Origin: Oxalobacteraceae bacterium
GTDB lineage: Bacteria > Pseudomonadota > Gammaproteobacteria > Burkholderiales > Burkholderiaceae_D
Length of the DNA stretch: 64,000 nucleotides
Assembly (NCBI GenBank): GCA_021299035.1
Contig: JAJTGD010000016.1
Span: 55,192 to 119,191 of the forward strand
Direction: 5' to 3'
Position numbers and translations under genes: made by a program. The notes beneath the pieces are model-generated. The model worked only from the letters and a program-made list of their open reading frames with translations. It searched no databases and was not told the origin of the DNA. Positions 37,309 through 47,456 of this stretch are shown piece by piece; the stretch's first letter is position 1; each line of letters starts with the position of its first letter.

Positions 37309-37782
37309 ATGGCTACAGCCAAAAAAGCAGCAGCGAAGAAAAAGCCTGCCGCGAAAAAGCCAGCAGCAAAGAAAGTCGTAGCGAAGAAGGCAGTTGCCAA
37401 GAAGGCCCCTGCAAAGAAAGTCGCCGCGAAAAAGCCAGCAGCAAAGAAAGTGGTAGCGAAGAAAGCGCCTGCTAAAAAAGCACCCGCCAAAAAAGCAGTT
37501 GCGAAGAAAGCAGCGAAGAAGACCACCGCTCGCAAGCCGAACGCAGCCTTCATGAAACCAATGACACCTTCCGCAGCACTGGCCGCCGTTATTGGCGCAA
37601 ACCCGTTGCCGCGTACCGATGTCACCAAGAAGGTCTGGGACTACATCAAGAAGCACAAGCTGCAAGACGCTGTAAACCGTCGCAACATCAACGCCGACGA
37701 CAAGCTGAAAGCCGTCTTTAACGGCAAGAAGACTGTCTCGATGTTCGAGATGACCAAACTCATCTCTGGCCACTTGAAGTAA
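37309..37782 (+). CDS. SWIB-domain protein with histone H1-like N-terminus
   Basis: 157 residues. The first about 80 are [21 protein letters not shown] repeats like the H1-like protein at 27336; the last about 75 form a SWIB/MDM2-type domain (MKPMTPSAALAAVIG, TKKVWDYIKKHKLQD, NRRNINADDKLKAVF, MFEMTKLISGHLK). Likely nucleoid-associated; SWIB domains are known in chlamydiae and in eukaryotic chromatin remodelling. The start is ATG 37309, with AAAGGAGG seven bases upstream; 28 extra upstream residues are rejected. A terminator follows. Confidence 0.9.
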   Translation: MATAKKAAAKKKPAAKKPAAKKVVAKKAVAKKAPAKKVAAKKPAAKKVVAKKAPAKKAPAKKAVAKKAAKKTTARKPNAAFMKPMTPSAALAAVIGANPLPRTDVTKKVWDYIKKHKLQDAVNRRNINADDKLKAVFNGKKTVSMFEMTKLISGHLK

Positions 37783-37798
37783 GCTTCAGGGACCGAAC

Positions 37799-37832
37799 AA
37801 AAACGCCCGCAATACTGCGGGCGTTTTTGTTT
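37799..37832 (+). terminator. Rho-independent terminator after the SWIB gene
   Basis: AACGCCCGCA / TGCGGGCGTT stem with an ATAC loop, then T5GT4. It starts about 16 bases after the SWIB gene stop. The A-rich left side would also allow use from the opposite strand, where the TPR gene ends at 37914. Confidence 0.9.
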
Positions 37833-37913
37833 TCAGGCCAAGCTGGGCGCTAAACCCGCTGAAGATTGAGGCAAAGACGGCGACACCAGCCGCCAAGGGT
37901 TGTCTGCCAAGTT

Positions 37914-38366
37914 TTAGTTGGCCTTGTTGTAGTTCTCTATTGCGCGCGCCAAATCACGGTACTCCTCACAGGCAGTCCCGCAAATTCCCTCCAAGGCCAC
38001 CAGGTGCTCCGCTGCTTTTTCGGGCTGCTTCGCCTTTAGATAAGCCTCGCCAATATACTCATGCGCGCCGCGATGCTTGGGATCGATCCGCAGCGCTTCT
38101 TTATAGTGCATGAAAGACTTATCCAGATCGCCGAGGTTCCGATAAGCGTAGCCGAGGTTATTTTGAACATCGGCATTCCCCTTCATCTGCTGCGCCGCCT
38201 TGGTAAACGACTCCACTGCAGCCTTCCAGTCACGCCGGCCAATTGCCTTGGTGCCGGCCACAAAGTCGGCATTCTCTTTGTTGGCGGCGGGGGTCGTCGC
38301 GACCGAATTCGCCATTAAATTTGGTGACACGCTTGCCAGCGCCAAAACAAGCATCAGCTTCTTCAT
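37914..38366 (-). CDS. TPR-repeat exported protein
   Basis: 150 residues with an N-terminal signal peptide (MKKLMLVLALASVSPNLMA). Three to four TPR motifs follow, for example AVESFTKAAQQMKGNADVQ, NNLGYAYRNLGDLDKSFMHY and KEALRIDPKHRGAHEYIGEAY, and a C-terminal pair of Cys (EGICGTACEEYRDLA) that could form a disulfide. Probably periplasmic scaffold; the partner is unknown. The 151 bases upstream hold three palindromes. Confidence 0.85.
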   Translation of the reverse strand: MKKLMLVLALASVSPNLMANSVATTPAANKENADFVAGTKAIGRRDWKAAVESFTKAAQQMKGNADVQNNLGYAYRNLGDLDKSFMHYKEALRIDPKHRGAHEYIGEAYLKAKQPEKAAEHLVALEGICGTACEEYRDLARAIENYNKAN

Positions 38367-38418
38367 TACGTGCTCCTAAAAAACGTTCGACCTACAGCGA
38401 GGGTGCAGAAGGGAGTTC

Positions 38419-38484
38419 GGACTGCATGCAGTCCGCCTGCGGAACGATAACTGGCTTGCAAGCCAGTGCGCGCCCTGCAAGGGC
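38419..38484. repeat. Three successive short palindromes between the TPR and transglycosylase genes
   Basis: GGACTGCATGCAGTCC (38419-38434) and CTGGCTTGCAAGCCAG (38451-38466) are perfect 16-base palindromes; GCCC-TGCAA-GGGC (38472-38484) follows. Starts are 32 and 21 bases apart, near whole helical turns. They lie upstream of the TPR gene (reading leftwards) and downstream of the transglycosylase gene. Could be operators or transcription-end hairpins. Confidence 0.6.
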
Positions 38485-38517
38485 TCTCAGCAGCGCCAGC
38501 GACCTTTTTTAGCATGT

Positions 38518-39135
38518 CTAGTGTTGCCAGCGTCGCAAGGCGGCCCTAACCGCATTCGGATACTCTGACTTACCTCTGCTTCCATTGTAGCGGCCAAGTG
38601 CGAGGAACAGATCGCCGCGCTCGAGATCCAGGTACATGCGCAGTATCGAGCAACCGTAGCGCAGATTGGTCTGCATGTGGAATAGCTTCGCGGGTTGGCC
38701 ATCGCCGATGACACGCGTCCAGAAGGGCATCACCTGCATATAGCCGCGGGCACCGGCGCTGGAAATTGCGTATTTTCGGAATCCGGACTCGACCTGAATC
38801 AAGCCCAACACCAGACCCGGCTCCAAGCCGGCGCGACGCGACTCGTACCAAACGGTTTGCAAAAACTCGCTACGCACCATAGCGTCTGGCATCCGACTCT
38901 GTAGTCGCACTGACATCACAGCAGACCACTGGCGCCATGCGTCTCGATCTGCATCATTGGTGAATCCAAGCTGCGGCGGACGTGGATCGCTGATGGCGCG
39001 CGATAATGCGACGCGCACTGAATCAGCCAGCGCCTCCTCTTTCTGATTGCCTGCCTGAGAACTCAGGCAAGCACTCAACAACAGCACACCAAGCAGCCAG
39101 CGGGCCACACCTGTTGGCGAGCGCTCGCTGCGCAT
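38518..39135 (-). CDS. Lytic transglycosylase (SLT family) lipoprotein
   Basis: Murein-cleaving enzyme of 205 residues. The N-terminus (MRSERSPTGVARWLLGVLLLSAC) is a lipoprotein signal with lipobox LSAC. The SLT domain carries VLGLIQVESGFRKYAISSAG with the catalytic Glu (ES motif), then RGYMQVMPFW, then NLRYGCSILRMYLDL and LALGRYNGSRG. ATG 39135 is chosen; the longer frame to 39291 runs into proS. It lies 5 bases after the proS stop, so the two are co-transcribed. Confidence 0.9.
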   Translation of the reverse strand: MRSERSPTGVARWLLGVLLLSACLSSQAGNQKEEALADSVRVALSRAISDPRPPQLGFTNDADRDAWRQWSAVMSVRLQSRMPDAMVRSEFLQTVWYESRRAGLEPGLVLGLIQVESGFRKYAISSAGARGYMQVMPFWTRVIGDGQPAKLFHMQTNLRYGCSILRMYLDLERGDLFLALGRYNGSRGKSEYPNAVRAALRRWQH

Positions 39136-39140
39136 GGCGA

Positions 39141-40862
39141 TCAGGCGAGTTTCGCTTTCAAGAATTCGGTCATTTGCGCACGCGGCACATTGGTCGCGGT
39201 TGAATCGCGCCGGCCCTGATATTCGAGCTGACCATCTTTCAGCCCACGCTCTCCAATCACGACCCGATGCGGCACCCCGATCAACTCCCAATCGGCAAAC
39301 ATCACGCCCGGTCGTTCGCCGCGGTCGTCGAGCATGACGTCGACACCCGCCTGCTGCAAAGCTGCATACAGCTCATCGGCAGCGGCTTTAACCGCTTCGC
39401 TGCGGTCATAACCAAGCGGGCAAAGTACTACCTCGAACGGTGCGATGGATGCTGGCCAGATGATGCCTTTGTCATCAAAATTCTGCTCAATGGCAGCCCC
39501 CAGGATGCGGGTAATGCCAATACCGTAGCAACCCATCTGCATGAGCTGTGGCTGTCCCTTTTCATCGAGGTAGGTCGCCTTCATGTCTTGCGAGTAGCGC
39601 GTGCCGAGCTGGAATACATGCCCGACCTCGATCCCTCTTTGAATCTCGAGCACACCTTTTCCATCAGGCGAGGGATCGCCAGCCACCACGTTGCGAATAT
39701 CAGCGACCAATGGCTCGGGCAGATCACGACCCCAGTTGGCGCCGGTGTAGTGAAAACCTTCCTCATTCGCACCGCAGACAAAGTCGCTCATGATGGCAAC
39801 GCTGCGATCGGCCACCACCTTCACCGGTTTGATCGTGCCAATGGCACCGAGATAACCGGGCTTGCAGCCGAAGTGTTCAACAATCTCTGCTTCACTGGCA
39901 AAGCGGAACGGACCAATACCAGGGAGCTTGCTGGCCTTCACCTCGTTTAGCTCATGATCACCGCGCAGCAGCAGTAACCATATCTCGCGTCGACCCTCTT
40001 CCTGCTCAACCGACAGCACAATGGATTTCACCGTCTGCGTCAATGGCAAGCCAAGTAAGGCAGCCACGTCCTCGCAACGCTCTTTGCCGGGGGTAGCGGT
40101 TTTGGTGAGCTGCTGTGTTGGGGCTGCGCGTGCGGTCGTCGGTGGCAGCGCCTCGGCCGCTTCGATATTGGCGGCATAGTCGGACGTGGGACAGTAGACC
40201 AGCGCGTCCTCGCCCGTATCGGCGATCACGTGAAATTCCTGCGAACCCGAGCCACCAATAGCGCCGTTATCCGCTGCTACCGCACGGAAGGTCAAGCCAA
40301 AGCGTTGAAAAATCCGGGTGTAGGCATCCACCATTAAGGCGTAAGAGCGCTGCAATCCCTCGACATCGCGATCAAACGAGTAAGCGTCTTTCATGGTGAA
40401 CTCGCGCCCACGCATCAAGCCAAAACGTGGGCGACGCTCATCACGAAACTTGGTCTGGATGTGATAAAAGTTGACGGGCAGTTGGCGGTAAGACTTGATC
40501 TCACTGCGGGCAATATCCGTCACTACCTCTTCGGAGGTCGGCTGCATGGCGTAGTCACGCCCATGGCGATCTTTGAGTCGCAGCAGTTCGGGCCCCATCT
40601 TCTCCCAGCGTCCGGTCTCTTGCCACAGCTCGGCGGGTTGCACCAGCGGCATCAGCAGCTCGATGGCGCCGGCGCGGTCCATCTCTTCGCGCACGATGTG
40701 CTCCACCTTGCGGATCACGCGCAGGCCGATTGGCAAATAGTTGTAAATACCTGAGCCTAATCGCCGGATCATGCCAGCGCGCAGCATCAACTGGTGGCTG
40801 ATGATCTCGGCATCGGCGGGCGCTTCTTTTAGGGTGGAGATAAAAAATCGGGAGGCGCGCAT
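39141..40862 (-). CDS. proS: Prolyl-tRNA synthetase
   Basis: Class II synthetase charging tRNA-Pro, 573 residues, bacterial type. Motif 2-like region [21 protein letters not shown], then an INS editing domain (about 230-390, with [13 protein letters not shown] and [16 protein letters not shown]), motif 3 [19 protein letters not shown] and the anticodon-binding domain ([22 protein letters not shown]). ATG 40862 lies in an AT-rich region divergent from rppH. Confidence 0.97.
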   Translation of the reverse strand: MRASRFFISTLKEAPADAEIISHQLMLRAGMIRRLGSGIYNYLPIGLRVIRKVEHIVREEMDRAGAIELLMPLVQPAELWQETGRWEKMGPELLRLKDRHGRDYAMQPTSEEVVTDIARSEIKSYRQLPVNFYHIQTKFRDERRPRFGLMRGREFTMKDAYSFDRDVEGLQRSYALMVDAYTRIFQRFGLTFRAVAADNGAIGGSGSQEFHVIADTGEDALVYCPTSDYAANIEAAEALPPTTARAAPTQQLTKTATPGKERCEDVAALLGLPLTQTVKSIVLSVEQEEGRREIWLLLLRGDHELNEVKASKLPGIGPFRFASEAEIVEHFGCKPGYLGAIGTIKPVKVVADRSVAIMSDFVCGANEEGFHYTGANWGRDLPEPLVADIRNVVAGDPSPDGKGVLEIQRGIEVGHVFQLGTRYSQDMKATYLDEKGQPQLMQMGCYGIGITRILGAAIEQNFDDKGIIWPASIAPFEVVLCPLGYDRSEAVKAAADELYAALQQAGVDVMLDDRGERPGVMFADWELIGVPHRVVIGERGLKDGQLEYQGRRDSTATNVPRAQMTEFLKAKLA

Positions 40863-40889
40863 GAGAAAAAATTTTTAAAAAGAGAGGGT

Positions 40890-40895
40890 TATAAT
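40890..40895 (+). promoter_or_regulatory. Possible -10 element in the proS/rppH divergent region
   Basis: A perfect TATAAT in an AT-rich stretch (40863-40910), about 137 bases before rppH. No good -35 stands 16-18 bases upstream on the plus strand. The 169-base gap must hold promoters for both genes. Confidence 0.3.
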
Positions 40896-41031
40896 CTGAT
40901 GCAATTCTAAAGTATTCGCGAGCGCACGCCGCGCGGATCGCAGCACCCTGGCACCGTCCACCTTCCCTGTACGGAATGTTCAGTGCCGCCGCGACCGCGA
41001 CGCGCCGCTCGCAAACCATTCGAGGTGGAAC

Positions 41032-41640
41032 ATGCTGGACCGTGAAGGCTATCGCCCGAACGTCGGCATCATCCTGCTGAATCACCAGAACGAGGTCTGG
41101 TGGGGCAAGCGGGTGCGTGAACATTCGTGGCAATTCCCGCAAGGCGGCATCAAGCACGGTGAGACGCCGGAGCAGGCCATGTACCGTGAGCTCGAAGAAG
41201 AAGTCGGGCTGCGCGCCGAGCATGTCAAGATCATCGGTCGTACACGTGACTGGTTACGGTATGACGTGCCTGATCATTTTATCAAGCGTGAAGTACGCGG
41301 CCATTATCGTGGACAGAAGCAGATCTGGTTCCTGCTTCGCATGATCGGCCGCGACACCGATGTCAATCTGCGCATCTCCGAACACCCAGAGTTCGATGCT
41401 TGGCGTTGGCACGAGTACTGGGTGCCGCTCGATGTCGTGATCGAGTTCAAGCGGGAGGTGTACTTGAAAGCCTTGCAGGAATTGTCGCGTTTTCTGCGCC
41501 CGGCGCAAACTCCCAGGCGCATTTCACGCGGGCCGGGCGCTTCCTCGGTAGTCGATTCGACTATCGATTCGACTATCGATTCGACTATCGATTCGACTAT
41601 CGATCCGCCCATCAATCTGTCCGAACCGAACCGCCAATGA
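41032..41640 (+). CDS. rppH: RNA pyrophosphohydrolase (Nudix)
   Basis: Removes pyrophosphate from mRNA 5' ends, starting RNase E-dependent decay. It has 202 residues. The N-terminus [15 protein letters not shown] and [17 protein letters not shown] are family-typical, and the Nudix box is intact ([20 protein letters not shown]). The core ends near residue 165. A tail follows that carries four STID repeats encoded by a 12-bp tandem repeat, then [18 protein letters not shown] upstream. Its TGA overlaps the next ATG. Confidence 0.95.
   Translation: MLDREGYRPNVGIILLNHQNEVWWGKRVREHSWQFPQGGIKHGETPEQAMYRELEEEVGLRAEHVKIIGRTRDWLRYDVPDHFIKREVRGHYRGQKQIWFLLRMIGRDTDVNLRISEHPEFDAWRWHEYWVPLDVVIEFKREVYLKALQELSRFLRPAQTPRRISRGPGASSVVDSTIDSTIDSTIDSTIDPPINLSEPNRQ
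41554..41601 (+). repeat. 12-bp tandem repeat (four copies) inside the rppH 3' end
   Basis: GATTCGACTATC occurs four times without a gap (41554, 41566, 41578, 41590), then a degenerate GATCCGCCCATC. Each unit adds four residues (DSTI) without shifting the frame. Typical of a slippage-prone minisatellite. Confidence 0.92.
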
Positions 41641-42152
41641 AAACTATGGCTCTCCGCCGACTCACGCTGGTACTCAGTTGCTGTTGGTGCTTCAACGTCA
41701 CTGCCGGTCTGCTCAGCGATGATGAGAACAAAGCGCCACCGAAAGAAGAAAGCGCGCTCGTGCTGCCGGCGCCACCAAAATCCGAAGATCTGCTGCGCTA
41801 CACGGTTAGCACAAGTGCATCGATGACATTTGCCATAGATGCGAAATCGGTGAGCGTTGGGGACGATCAGATCGTACGCTATAGCAGCGTGATCATCAGT
41901 TCGAGTGGGGCGAAAAATATCAGTTACGAAGGCATTCGCTGTACGACGGCAGAACGCAAGCTGTTCGCGACAGGTCGTGCGGATGGTAGCTGGAATACGC
42001 TGCCTGGTGCAGAGTGGCGCCTTATCTCAAGTGCGGGTGCCAATAGCTATCAGGCGACGCTGTTCAAGGAGTTTTTCTGTGATGGTGAATCAGTGGCAGG
42101 CAAAACATCAACGATCATCGATCGTATTCGCCGCAAGAAGCCACTTCGCTAA
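41637..42152 (+). CDS. CNP1-like exported protein
   Basis: 171 residues. A signal peptide ([20 protein letters not shown]) is followed by a Pro/Glu-rich spacer and a CNP1-like domain with [18 protein letters not shown], then [21 protein letters not shown], then [12 protein letters not shown]. Function unknown; related genes lie next to rppH in Burkholderiales, as I recall. ATG 41637 overlaps the rppH stop (ATGA). The open frame upstream of it is a shadow of rppH. Confidence 0.8.
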   Translation: MKTMALRRLTLVLSCCWCFNVTAGLLSDDENKAPPKEESALVLPAPPKSEDLLRYTVSTSASMTFAIDAKSVSVGDDQIVRYSSVIISSSGAKNISYEGIRCTTAERKLFATGRADGSWNTLPGAEWRLISSAGANSYQATLFKEFFCDGESVAGKTSTIIDRIRRKKPLR

Positions 42153-42266
42153 AGCGCGAAAACCACTACATCCCCGCTTGCGCCAAAACTATCCTGCAGT
42201 AGCTAGCGCAATTCAAAACGTGCCATTCTGGCGAGGGCAGGAATACAGTAACTGTGTGCGTGGTAG

Positions 42267-43385
42267 TCACAGAAGAACGAGATTGTCTCGGTGAATCAAC
42301 TCATCCTCATCCACATACCCAAGAATCGCTGCAATCTCTGAAGATGGCTTGCGCAAAATTCTGCGCACTTCCGCACTGGGGTAATTGCAGATACCGCGCG
42401 CAATGGCGCGGCCCTCACCATCAACGCAAGTGACCACATCGCCGCGCCCGAAATCTCCCGCCACACCAACCACACCAATCGGCAGCAAGGACTTGCCCTC
42501 ACGCGCGATCTTTTGTACCGCGCCAACGTCCAGCACTAACTGACCTGCGGTCTTGAGGTGATCAGCCATCCACTGCTTACGCGCTGTTAGCCGAGCAGTC
42601 GGCGCGATGAGTTGGGTGCCTATCATTTCGCCCTGTGCAAGGCGCACCAGGACATGCTCTTCACGCCCCCAAGCGATGACGGTATGAGCGCCCGAGCTTG
42701 CCGCGCGACGTGCGGCGAGGATCTTGGTCAGCATGCCGCCACTACCAATACCGGTACCGGCGCCTCCAGCCATAGTCTCAAGCTTGGGGTCACCGGCCGT
42801 GGCCTCGCTAACGAATTTTGCATCGGGCTGCTTACGCGGATCAGCGGTATACAAACCCTTTTGATCGGTCAAAATAATCAGGGCATCAGCCTCGATCAAG
42901 TTAGCAACCAAGGCACCGAGCGTGTCATTGTCACCAAACTTGATCTCATCAGTCACCACGGTATCGTTCTCGTTAATCACCGTGATCACGCCCAGTTCGA
43001 GCAAGGTAAACAGCGTCGAACGTGCGTTGAGATAACGCTCCCGATCTGCCAAATCCGCATGAGTCAGCAGTACCTGCGCCGTGCGCAGACCATGTGAGCG
43101 GAAACTGGTTTCATAAATCTGGGCCAAACCCATTTGGCCAACTGCTGCACAGGCCTGCAGTTCATGAATACCGGTCGGACGCTTGTCAAACCCCAAGCGC
43201 TGCATGCCCTCGGCAATTGCGCCTGAACTAACCAGTACTACCTGCTTGCCCATTTGCCTCAGCTGCGCAATTTGATCGGCCCATTTTGTAATCGCGGCAT
43301 GGTCCAATCCACGGCCCTCATTCGTCACGAGCGAAGAGCCCACTTTGACAATGACACGCTGTGCCGACTGGATAACGGAAGACAT
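42267..43385 (-). CDS. proB: Glutamate 5-kinase
   Basis: First step of proline synthesis, phosphorylating glutamate. It has 372 residues: an amino-acid kinase domain ([59 protein letters not shown]) and a C-terminal PUA domain (about 280-360, with [18 protein letters not shown]). It lies 30 bases after obgE on the same strand, the common Burkholderiales order. Confidence 0.96.
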   Translation of the reverse strand: MSSVIQSAQRVIVKVGSSLVTNEGRGLDHAAITKWADQIAQLRQMGKQVVLVSSGAIAEGMQRLGFDKRPTGIHELQACAAVGQMGLAQIYETSFRSHGLRTAQVLLTHADLADRERYLNARSTLFTLLELGVITVINENDTVVTDEIKFGDNDTLGALVANLIEADALIILTDQKGLYTADPRKQPDAKFVSEATAGDPKLETMAGGAGTGIGSGGMLTKILAARRAASSGAHTVIAWGREEHVLVRLAQGEMIGTQLIAPTARLTARKQWMADHLKTAGQLVLDVGAVQKIAREGKSLLPIGVVGVAGDFGRGDVVTCVDGEGRAIARGICNYPSAEVRRILRKPSSEIAAILGYVDEDELIHRDNLVLL

Positions 43386-43415
43386 GAGGAAGCTTGCTGA
43401 TGTAATGAAGAAAAC

Positions 43416-44549
<1,134 letters not shown>

Positions 44550-44550
44550 T

Positions 44551-44582
44551 TAAAAAGGCCCTGCAATTGGCAGAGCCTTTTG
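44551..44582 (-). terminator. Terminator-like hairpin between rpmA and obgE
   Basis: Arms AAAAGGCcCTGC and GCAGaGCCTTTT (one mismatch) with an AATTG loop. On the minus strand it follows the rpmA stop by about 19 bases and ends in T5. Read-through to obgE is likely partial, since the three genes are often linked. Confidence 0.65.
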
Positions 44583-44600
44583 AGGGGAACTGCCTGCGAC

Positions 44601-44858
44601 TCAGGCCGGAACGACCGTCACCAAGTGACGCTTCATCGGGCCTTTGGTTACAAACTGAACCGTGCCGTTGATCAGCGCGAACAGCGTGTGGTCTTTGCCG
44701 ATACCCACGTTCTCACCCGCGTGCAACTTAGTGCCGCGTTGACGAACGATGATGCCACCCGCATTGATGCTTTGACCACCGTAGACTTTAACGCCCAGTC
44801 GCTTCGACTCGGAATCGCGGCCGTTACGCGTAGTGCCGCCGCCTTTTTTATGTGCCAT
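44601..44858 (-). CDS. rpmA: 50S ribosomal protein L27
   Basis: Large-subunit protein near the peptidyl transferase centre, 85 residues. The N-terminus [19 protein letters not shown] and core [20 protein letters not shown] are diagnostic. It is 35 bases downstream of rplU; transcribed from the rplU promoter. Confidence 0.98.
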   Translation of the reverse strand: MAHKKGGGTTRNGRDSESKRLGVKVYGGQSINAGGIIVRQRGTKLHAGENVGIGKDHTLFALINGTVQFVTKGPMKRHLVTVVPA

Positions 44859-44893
44859 GTGATGCTCCTGATTCGGTAGAGAGTCTGGTTGGC

Positions 44894-45205
44894 TTAGCCG
44901 TTAACCGAGACAATTTGCAATTCGGTGTAGTTCTGCCGATGGCCCTGACGCTTTTGGTAGTGCTTGCGTCGGCGCATCTTGAAGATCTTCACTTTGTCGT
45001 GGCGACCATGCGCCACTACCGTCGCCAGCACCTTGGCACCTTGAACCAGCGGCGTACCAAATTTAATGGTTTCGCCAGCGCCCACTGCGAGCACTTGATC
45101 CAGAGTGATTTCGGAGCCGATGTCTGCCGGTATCTGTTCTATTTTCAGTTTTTCACCAGCAGCAACTTTGTATTGCTTGCCGCCGGTTTTTATGACCGCG
45201 TACAT
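44894..45205 (-). CDS. rplU: 50S ribosomal protein L21
   Basis: Large-subunit protein, 103 residues. [20 protein letters not shown] at the N-terminus and [20 protein letters not shown] near the end are diagnostic. First gene of rplU-rpmA, with a strong promoter about 110 bases upstream. Confidence 0.98.
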   Translation of the reverse strand: MYAVIKTGGKQYKVAAGEKLKIEQIPADIGSEITLDQVLAVGAGETIKFGTPLVQGAKVLATVVAHGRHDKVKIFKMRRRKHYQKRQGHRQNYTELQIVSVNG

Positions 45206-45312
45206 GGGAACCTCGTCGATGAATTTTCAGAAAACGCCCGGCGCTGGAGTACGCCGAGATGCGGCCTAACCCGCTGCGGCTGGAAAAGCTTGCCAAATCG
45301 GGAAAACCTCAA

Positions 45313-45341
45313 ATTATACATGGACTTAGCCCCAGGGTCAA
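45313..45341 (-). promoter_or_regulatory. Sigma-70-type promoter for rplU-rpmA
   Basis: On the minus strand: TTGACC (45341-45336), 17-base spacer, TATAAT (45318-45313). Near-consensus in both elements and spacing; the start of transcription should be near 45306, giving a leader of about 100 bases. Confidence 0.8.
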
Positions 45342-45358
45342 AACTTGGGTTGCCATCG

Positions 45359-45364
45359 TATAAT
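45359..45364 (+). promoter_or_regulatory. Probable -10 element for ispB
   Basis: A perfect TATAAT about 31 bases before the ispB GTG. The -35 position (45336-45341) overlaps the -35 of the divergent rplU promoter and is poor on this strand, so the two promoters may compete. Confidence 0.5.
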
Positions 45365-45395
45365 CGTTGCCCGTTTCCCCTAACCCAAGCCCCCC

Positions 45396-46379
45396 GTGTC
45401 AACTGCAGACTCCTCCCTCAGCAACCCGCTTGCCCTGATCGCCGACGACATGCGCGCGGTGGACGCCGCCTTGCGGGGCCAGTTGCACTCGGAGGTCCCG
45501 CTGGTGAGGCAGATTGCCGACTACATCATCAGTGCCGGTGGCAAGCGGATTCGCCCGGCCTTGGTGCTGCTGATGGCCAATGCCTGGGGCTATCGGGGCG
45601 AGGAGCAGTACAAACTGGCGGCGGTCATCGAGTTTATCCATACCGCCACCCTGCTACATGACGACGTCGTCGACGAGTCAGCGCTGCGCCGGGGTAGCAA
45701 AACTGCTAACGCCGTGTTCGGTAACGCAGCCTCGGTGTTGGTGGGCGACTTTCTGTACTCGCGCGCGTTCCAAATGATGGTGTCGGTGAACAATATGCGA
45801 GTCATGCAGATTCTGGCCGATGCCACCAATGTGATCGCCGAAGGCGAGGTGCAACAGTTAATGAATATGCATGATCCGGATGTCACCGAGGAACGGTACT
45901 TGAATGTGATTCGCTCGAAGACAGCCAAACTGTTCGAGGCCGCTGCAGAACTTGGTTGCCTGATATCGGGCGCGCCGGAAACCCAAATCAGCGCCGCCGC
46001 CGAGTATGGCCGCTCACTCGGTACCGCGTTTCAGCTGATTGATGATGTGCTTGATTACTCGGGCGACGCAAATGCCATCGGCAAAAACGTCGGCGATGAC
46101 CTGCGCGAAGGCAAGCCGACTCTGCCGCTGATCTATTTGATCCAGCATGGCAGCGCACCGCAGCGCGAACTCGTGCGCGCTTGTATCGCCAACGGGGATG
46201 AGGCCCATTTTGATGAAGTGCTGGCCGCGATCACACACTCCGGCGCACTGGACTACACCCGCCAATGTGCGGAAGCGGCGCGTGATCGCGCCAAAACATC
46301 AATCTCGGCTTTCCCGGACAGCCCTGGAAAAGACGCGCTTTCTGCACTGGCAGATTTTGCGGTTGAGCGCGACCGCTGA
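45396..46379 (+). CDS. ispB: Octaprenyl (polyprenyl) diphosphate synthase
   Basis: Builds the isoprenoid side chain of ubiquinone. It has 327 residues. The first Asp-rich motif is LLHDDVVDESALRRG, the second FQLIDDVLDYSGD; GKRIRPALVLLMAN and GKNVGDDLREGKPTLPLIY are family-typical. GTG start with a weak SD. A GTCGACC-CGC-GGTCGAC stem (46394-46410) follows the stop by 14 bases. Confidence 0.95.
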   Translation: MSTADSSLSNPLALIADDMRAVDAALRGQLHSEVPLVRQIADYIISAGGKRIRPALVLLMANAWGYRGEEQYKLAAVIEFIHTATLLHDDVVDESALRRGSKTANAVFGNAASVLVGDFLYSRAFQMMVSVNNMRVMQILADATNVIAEGEVQQLMNMHDPDVTEERYLNVIRSKTAKLFEAAAELGCLISGAPETQISAAAEYGRSLGTAFQLIDDVLDYSGDANAIGKNVGDDLREGKPTLPLIYLIQHGSAPQRELVRACIANGDEAHFDEVLAAITHSGALDYTRQCAEAARDRAKTSISAFPDSPGKDALSALADFAVERDR

Positions 46380-46393
46380 GCCACCAAGCAATC

Positions 46394-46410
46394 GTCGACC
46401 CGCGGTCGAC
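46394..46410. terminator. Stem-loop after ispB (weak terminator candidate)
   Basis: GTCGACC and GGTCGAC arms with a CGC loop; a short AATCATAT follows but no T-run. Position suggests a transcription end or mRNA-end hairpin. Confidence 0.35.
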
Positions 46411-46467
46411 AATCATATGAGCAAGGCCAAAATCTGCTCAGGATCGCATCTACGAATGGCGTTCTGT

Positions 46468-46497
46468 TTGTCTCTGGTGCAACTGTTTTGATATACT
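46468..46497 (+). promoter_or_regulatory. Promoter of the tRNA-Pro gene
   Basis: TTGTCT (46468-46473), 18-base spacer, TATACT (46492-46497), then a GC-rich CCGCGCCC discriminator of the kind seen before stringently controlled stable-RNA genes. The tRNA starts about 68 bases after the -10. Confidence 0.6.
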
Positions 46498-46564
46498 CCG
46501 CGCCCTCGTTGTTGGCGACCGCGCGTCGATTGACGCGACAGTTTCCCGCGCTAACAGCTTGTTT

Positions 46565-46641
46565 CGGGGTGTAGCTTAGCCTGGTAGAGCGCTACGTTCG
46601 GGACGTAGAGGCCGGAGGTTCGAATCCTCTCACCCCGACCA
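46565..46641 (+). tRNA. tRNA-Pro (anticodon CGG)
   Basis: 77 nt including an encoded CCA. The acceptor stem pairs CGGGGTG with CACCCCG. The D-arm reads TAGCTTAGCCTGGTAGAGC. The anticodon stem pairs CTACG with CGTAG around loop TTCGGGA, giving anticodon CGG, which reads CCG. The T-arm holds GGTTCGAATCC. It serves proline, charged by ProS at 39141. Confidence 0.96.
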
Positions 46642-46967
46642 CTGTCAAGCGCTCTCGCCCGTCATCAACCGAACCATCATCGCTGGGTTTAACGTATCAC
46701 TTTTCGCTCAACTCACCCCGTGCCGCTCGGCTTCGCCAACAAGAACTAATCTCTGCCTAGTCCATTCGTAGCGGCACCCAATGGCGTTTGGTGCCACTAT
46801 CTCGAAGAACGCCGAACAAGCTTCTCTTAATTCGGCTACGCTATCCATAGGCGGTGGAATGGCCTGCTCAATTAGTGCCATAGGTGCAGCCAGCAATTGC
46901 CGCACTGTTTTTCTGCTCTGACCTGCGCCAGTTTTTATCTACCCAAATTTATCTTTCTGAACACGTC
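46642..46967. other. Intergenic region after tRNA-Pro
   Basis: 326 bases without a supported gene. A small minus-strand ORF (46708-46905, about 65 codons) has no SD and no recognisable motif. CTCACCCCG at 46713-46721 repeats nine bases of the tRNA 3' end (46629-46637), too short to call an attachment site. The right part becomes AT-rich. Confidence 0.5.
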
Positions 46968-47456
46968 ATGAACTCATATTTACTTTACTTAACGCTGACG
47001 TTGACTCTTGTTCTAACTGGGTGCGCCAACTACGCGCCGTCCAGCGACCTGGTTGGCGCATCGCGCGATGTCTTGACAACCCGTATGGGCCAGCCTGAAC
47101 GCGAAGTTTCGAAGCAGGGATATAAAGAGCTTCATTTCCCAAGAGGCCCTGCAGGCAGCCACACCTATTTTGTACGCATCGACGAAAACGACCGTGTGTT
47201 GGGCTGGGACCAAGTACTCACTGAATCCCAATTTAGCCGAATCACGCCCGGCATGACGGAACAGCAGGTCATCGATACGATTGGCATAACAAAGATTGTG
47301 CACGGACTTGCACTTAGCCGAGGATATGTCTGGCATTACCGCTTTGAGACGACACAATGTAAATCTTTTGTTATTGAGTTCACGCCAGAAAATTTAGTCC
47401 GAGATGCCGGATACCGCATTCGCAGCGGCCGACGGTGCAAGCAGGTTGGGATGTAA
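46968..47456 (+). CDS. Predicted lipoprotein of unknown function
   Basis: 162 residues from ATG 46968. A lipoprotein signal (SYLLYLTLTLTLVLTGC, lipobox LTGC) is followed by two SmpA/BamE-like stretches: GASRDVLTTRMGQPEREVS and ITPGMTEQQVIDTIG, each with the 'small-residue, turn, GxP/GxT' pattern. An HFPRGPAGSHTYFVRIDEND strand region lies between. Codon use and base composition look more AT-rich than in neighbours. Likely outer-membrane attached; role unknown. Confidence 0.72.
   Translation: MNSYLLYLTLTLTLVLTGCANYAPSSDLVGASRDVLTTRMGQPEREVSKQGYKELHFPRGPAGSHTYFVRIDENDRVLGWDQVLTESQFSRITPGMTEQQVIDTIGITKIVHGLALSRGYVWHYRFETTQCKSFVIEFTPENLVRDAGYRIRSGRRCKQVGM

Noticed and set aside
46629..46721. tRNA-Pro 3' end as attachment site of an integrated element
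   Set aside because: The repeat is only nine bases and no integrase or element genes are present.
46708..46905. Minus-strand ORF of about 65 codons next to tRNA-Pro
   Set aside because: No SD, no motif, unclear start; could be a remnant but cannot be supported as a gene.
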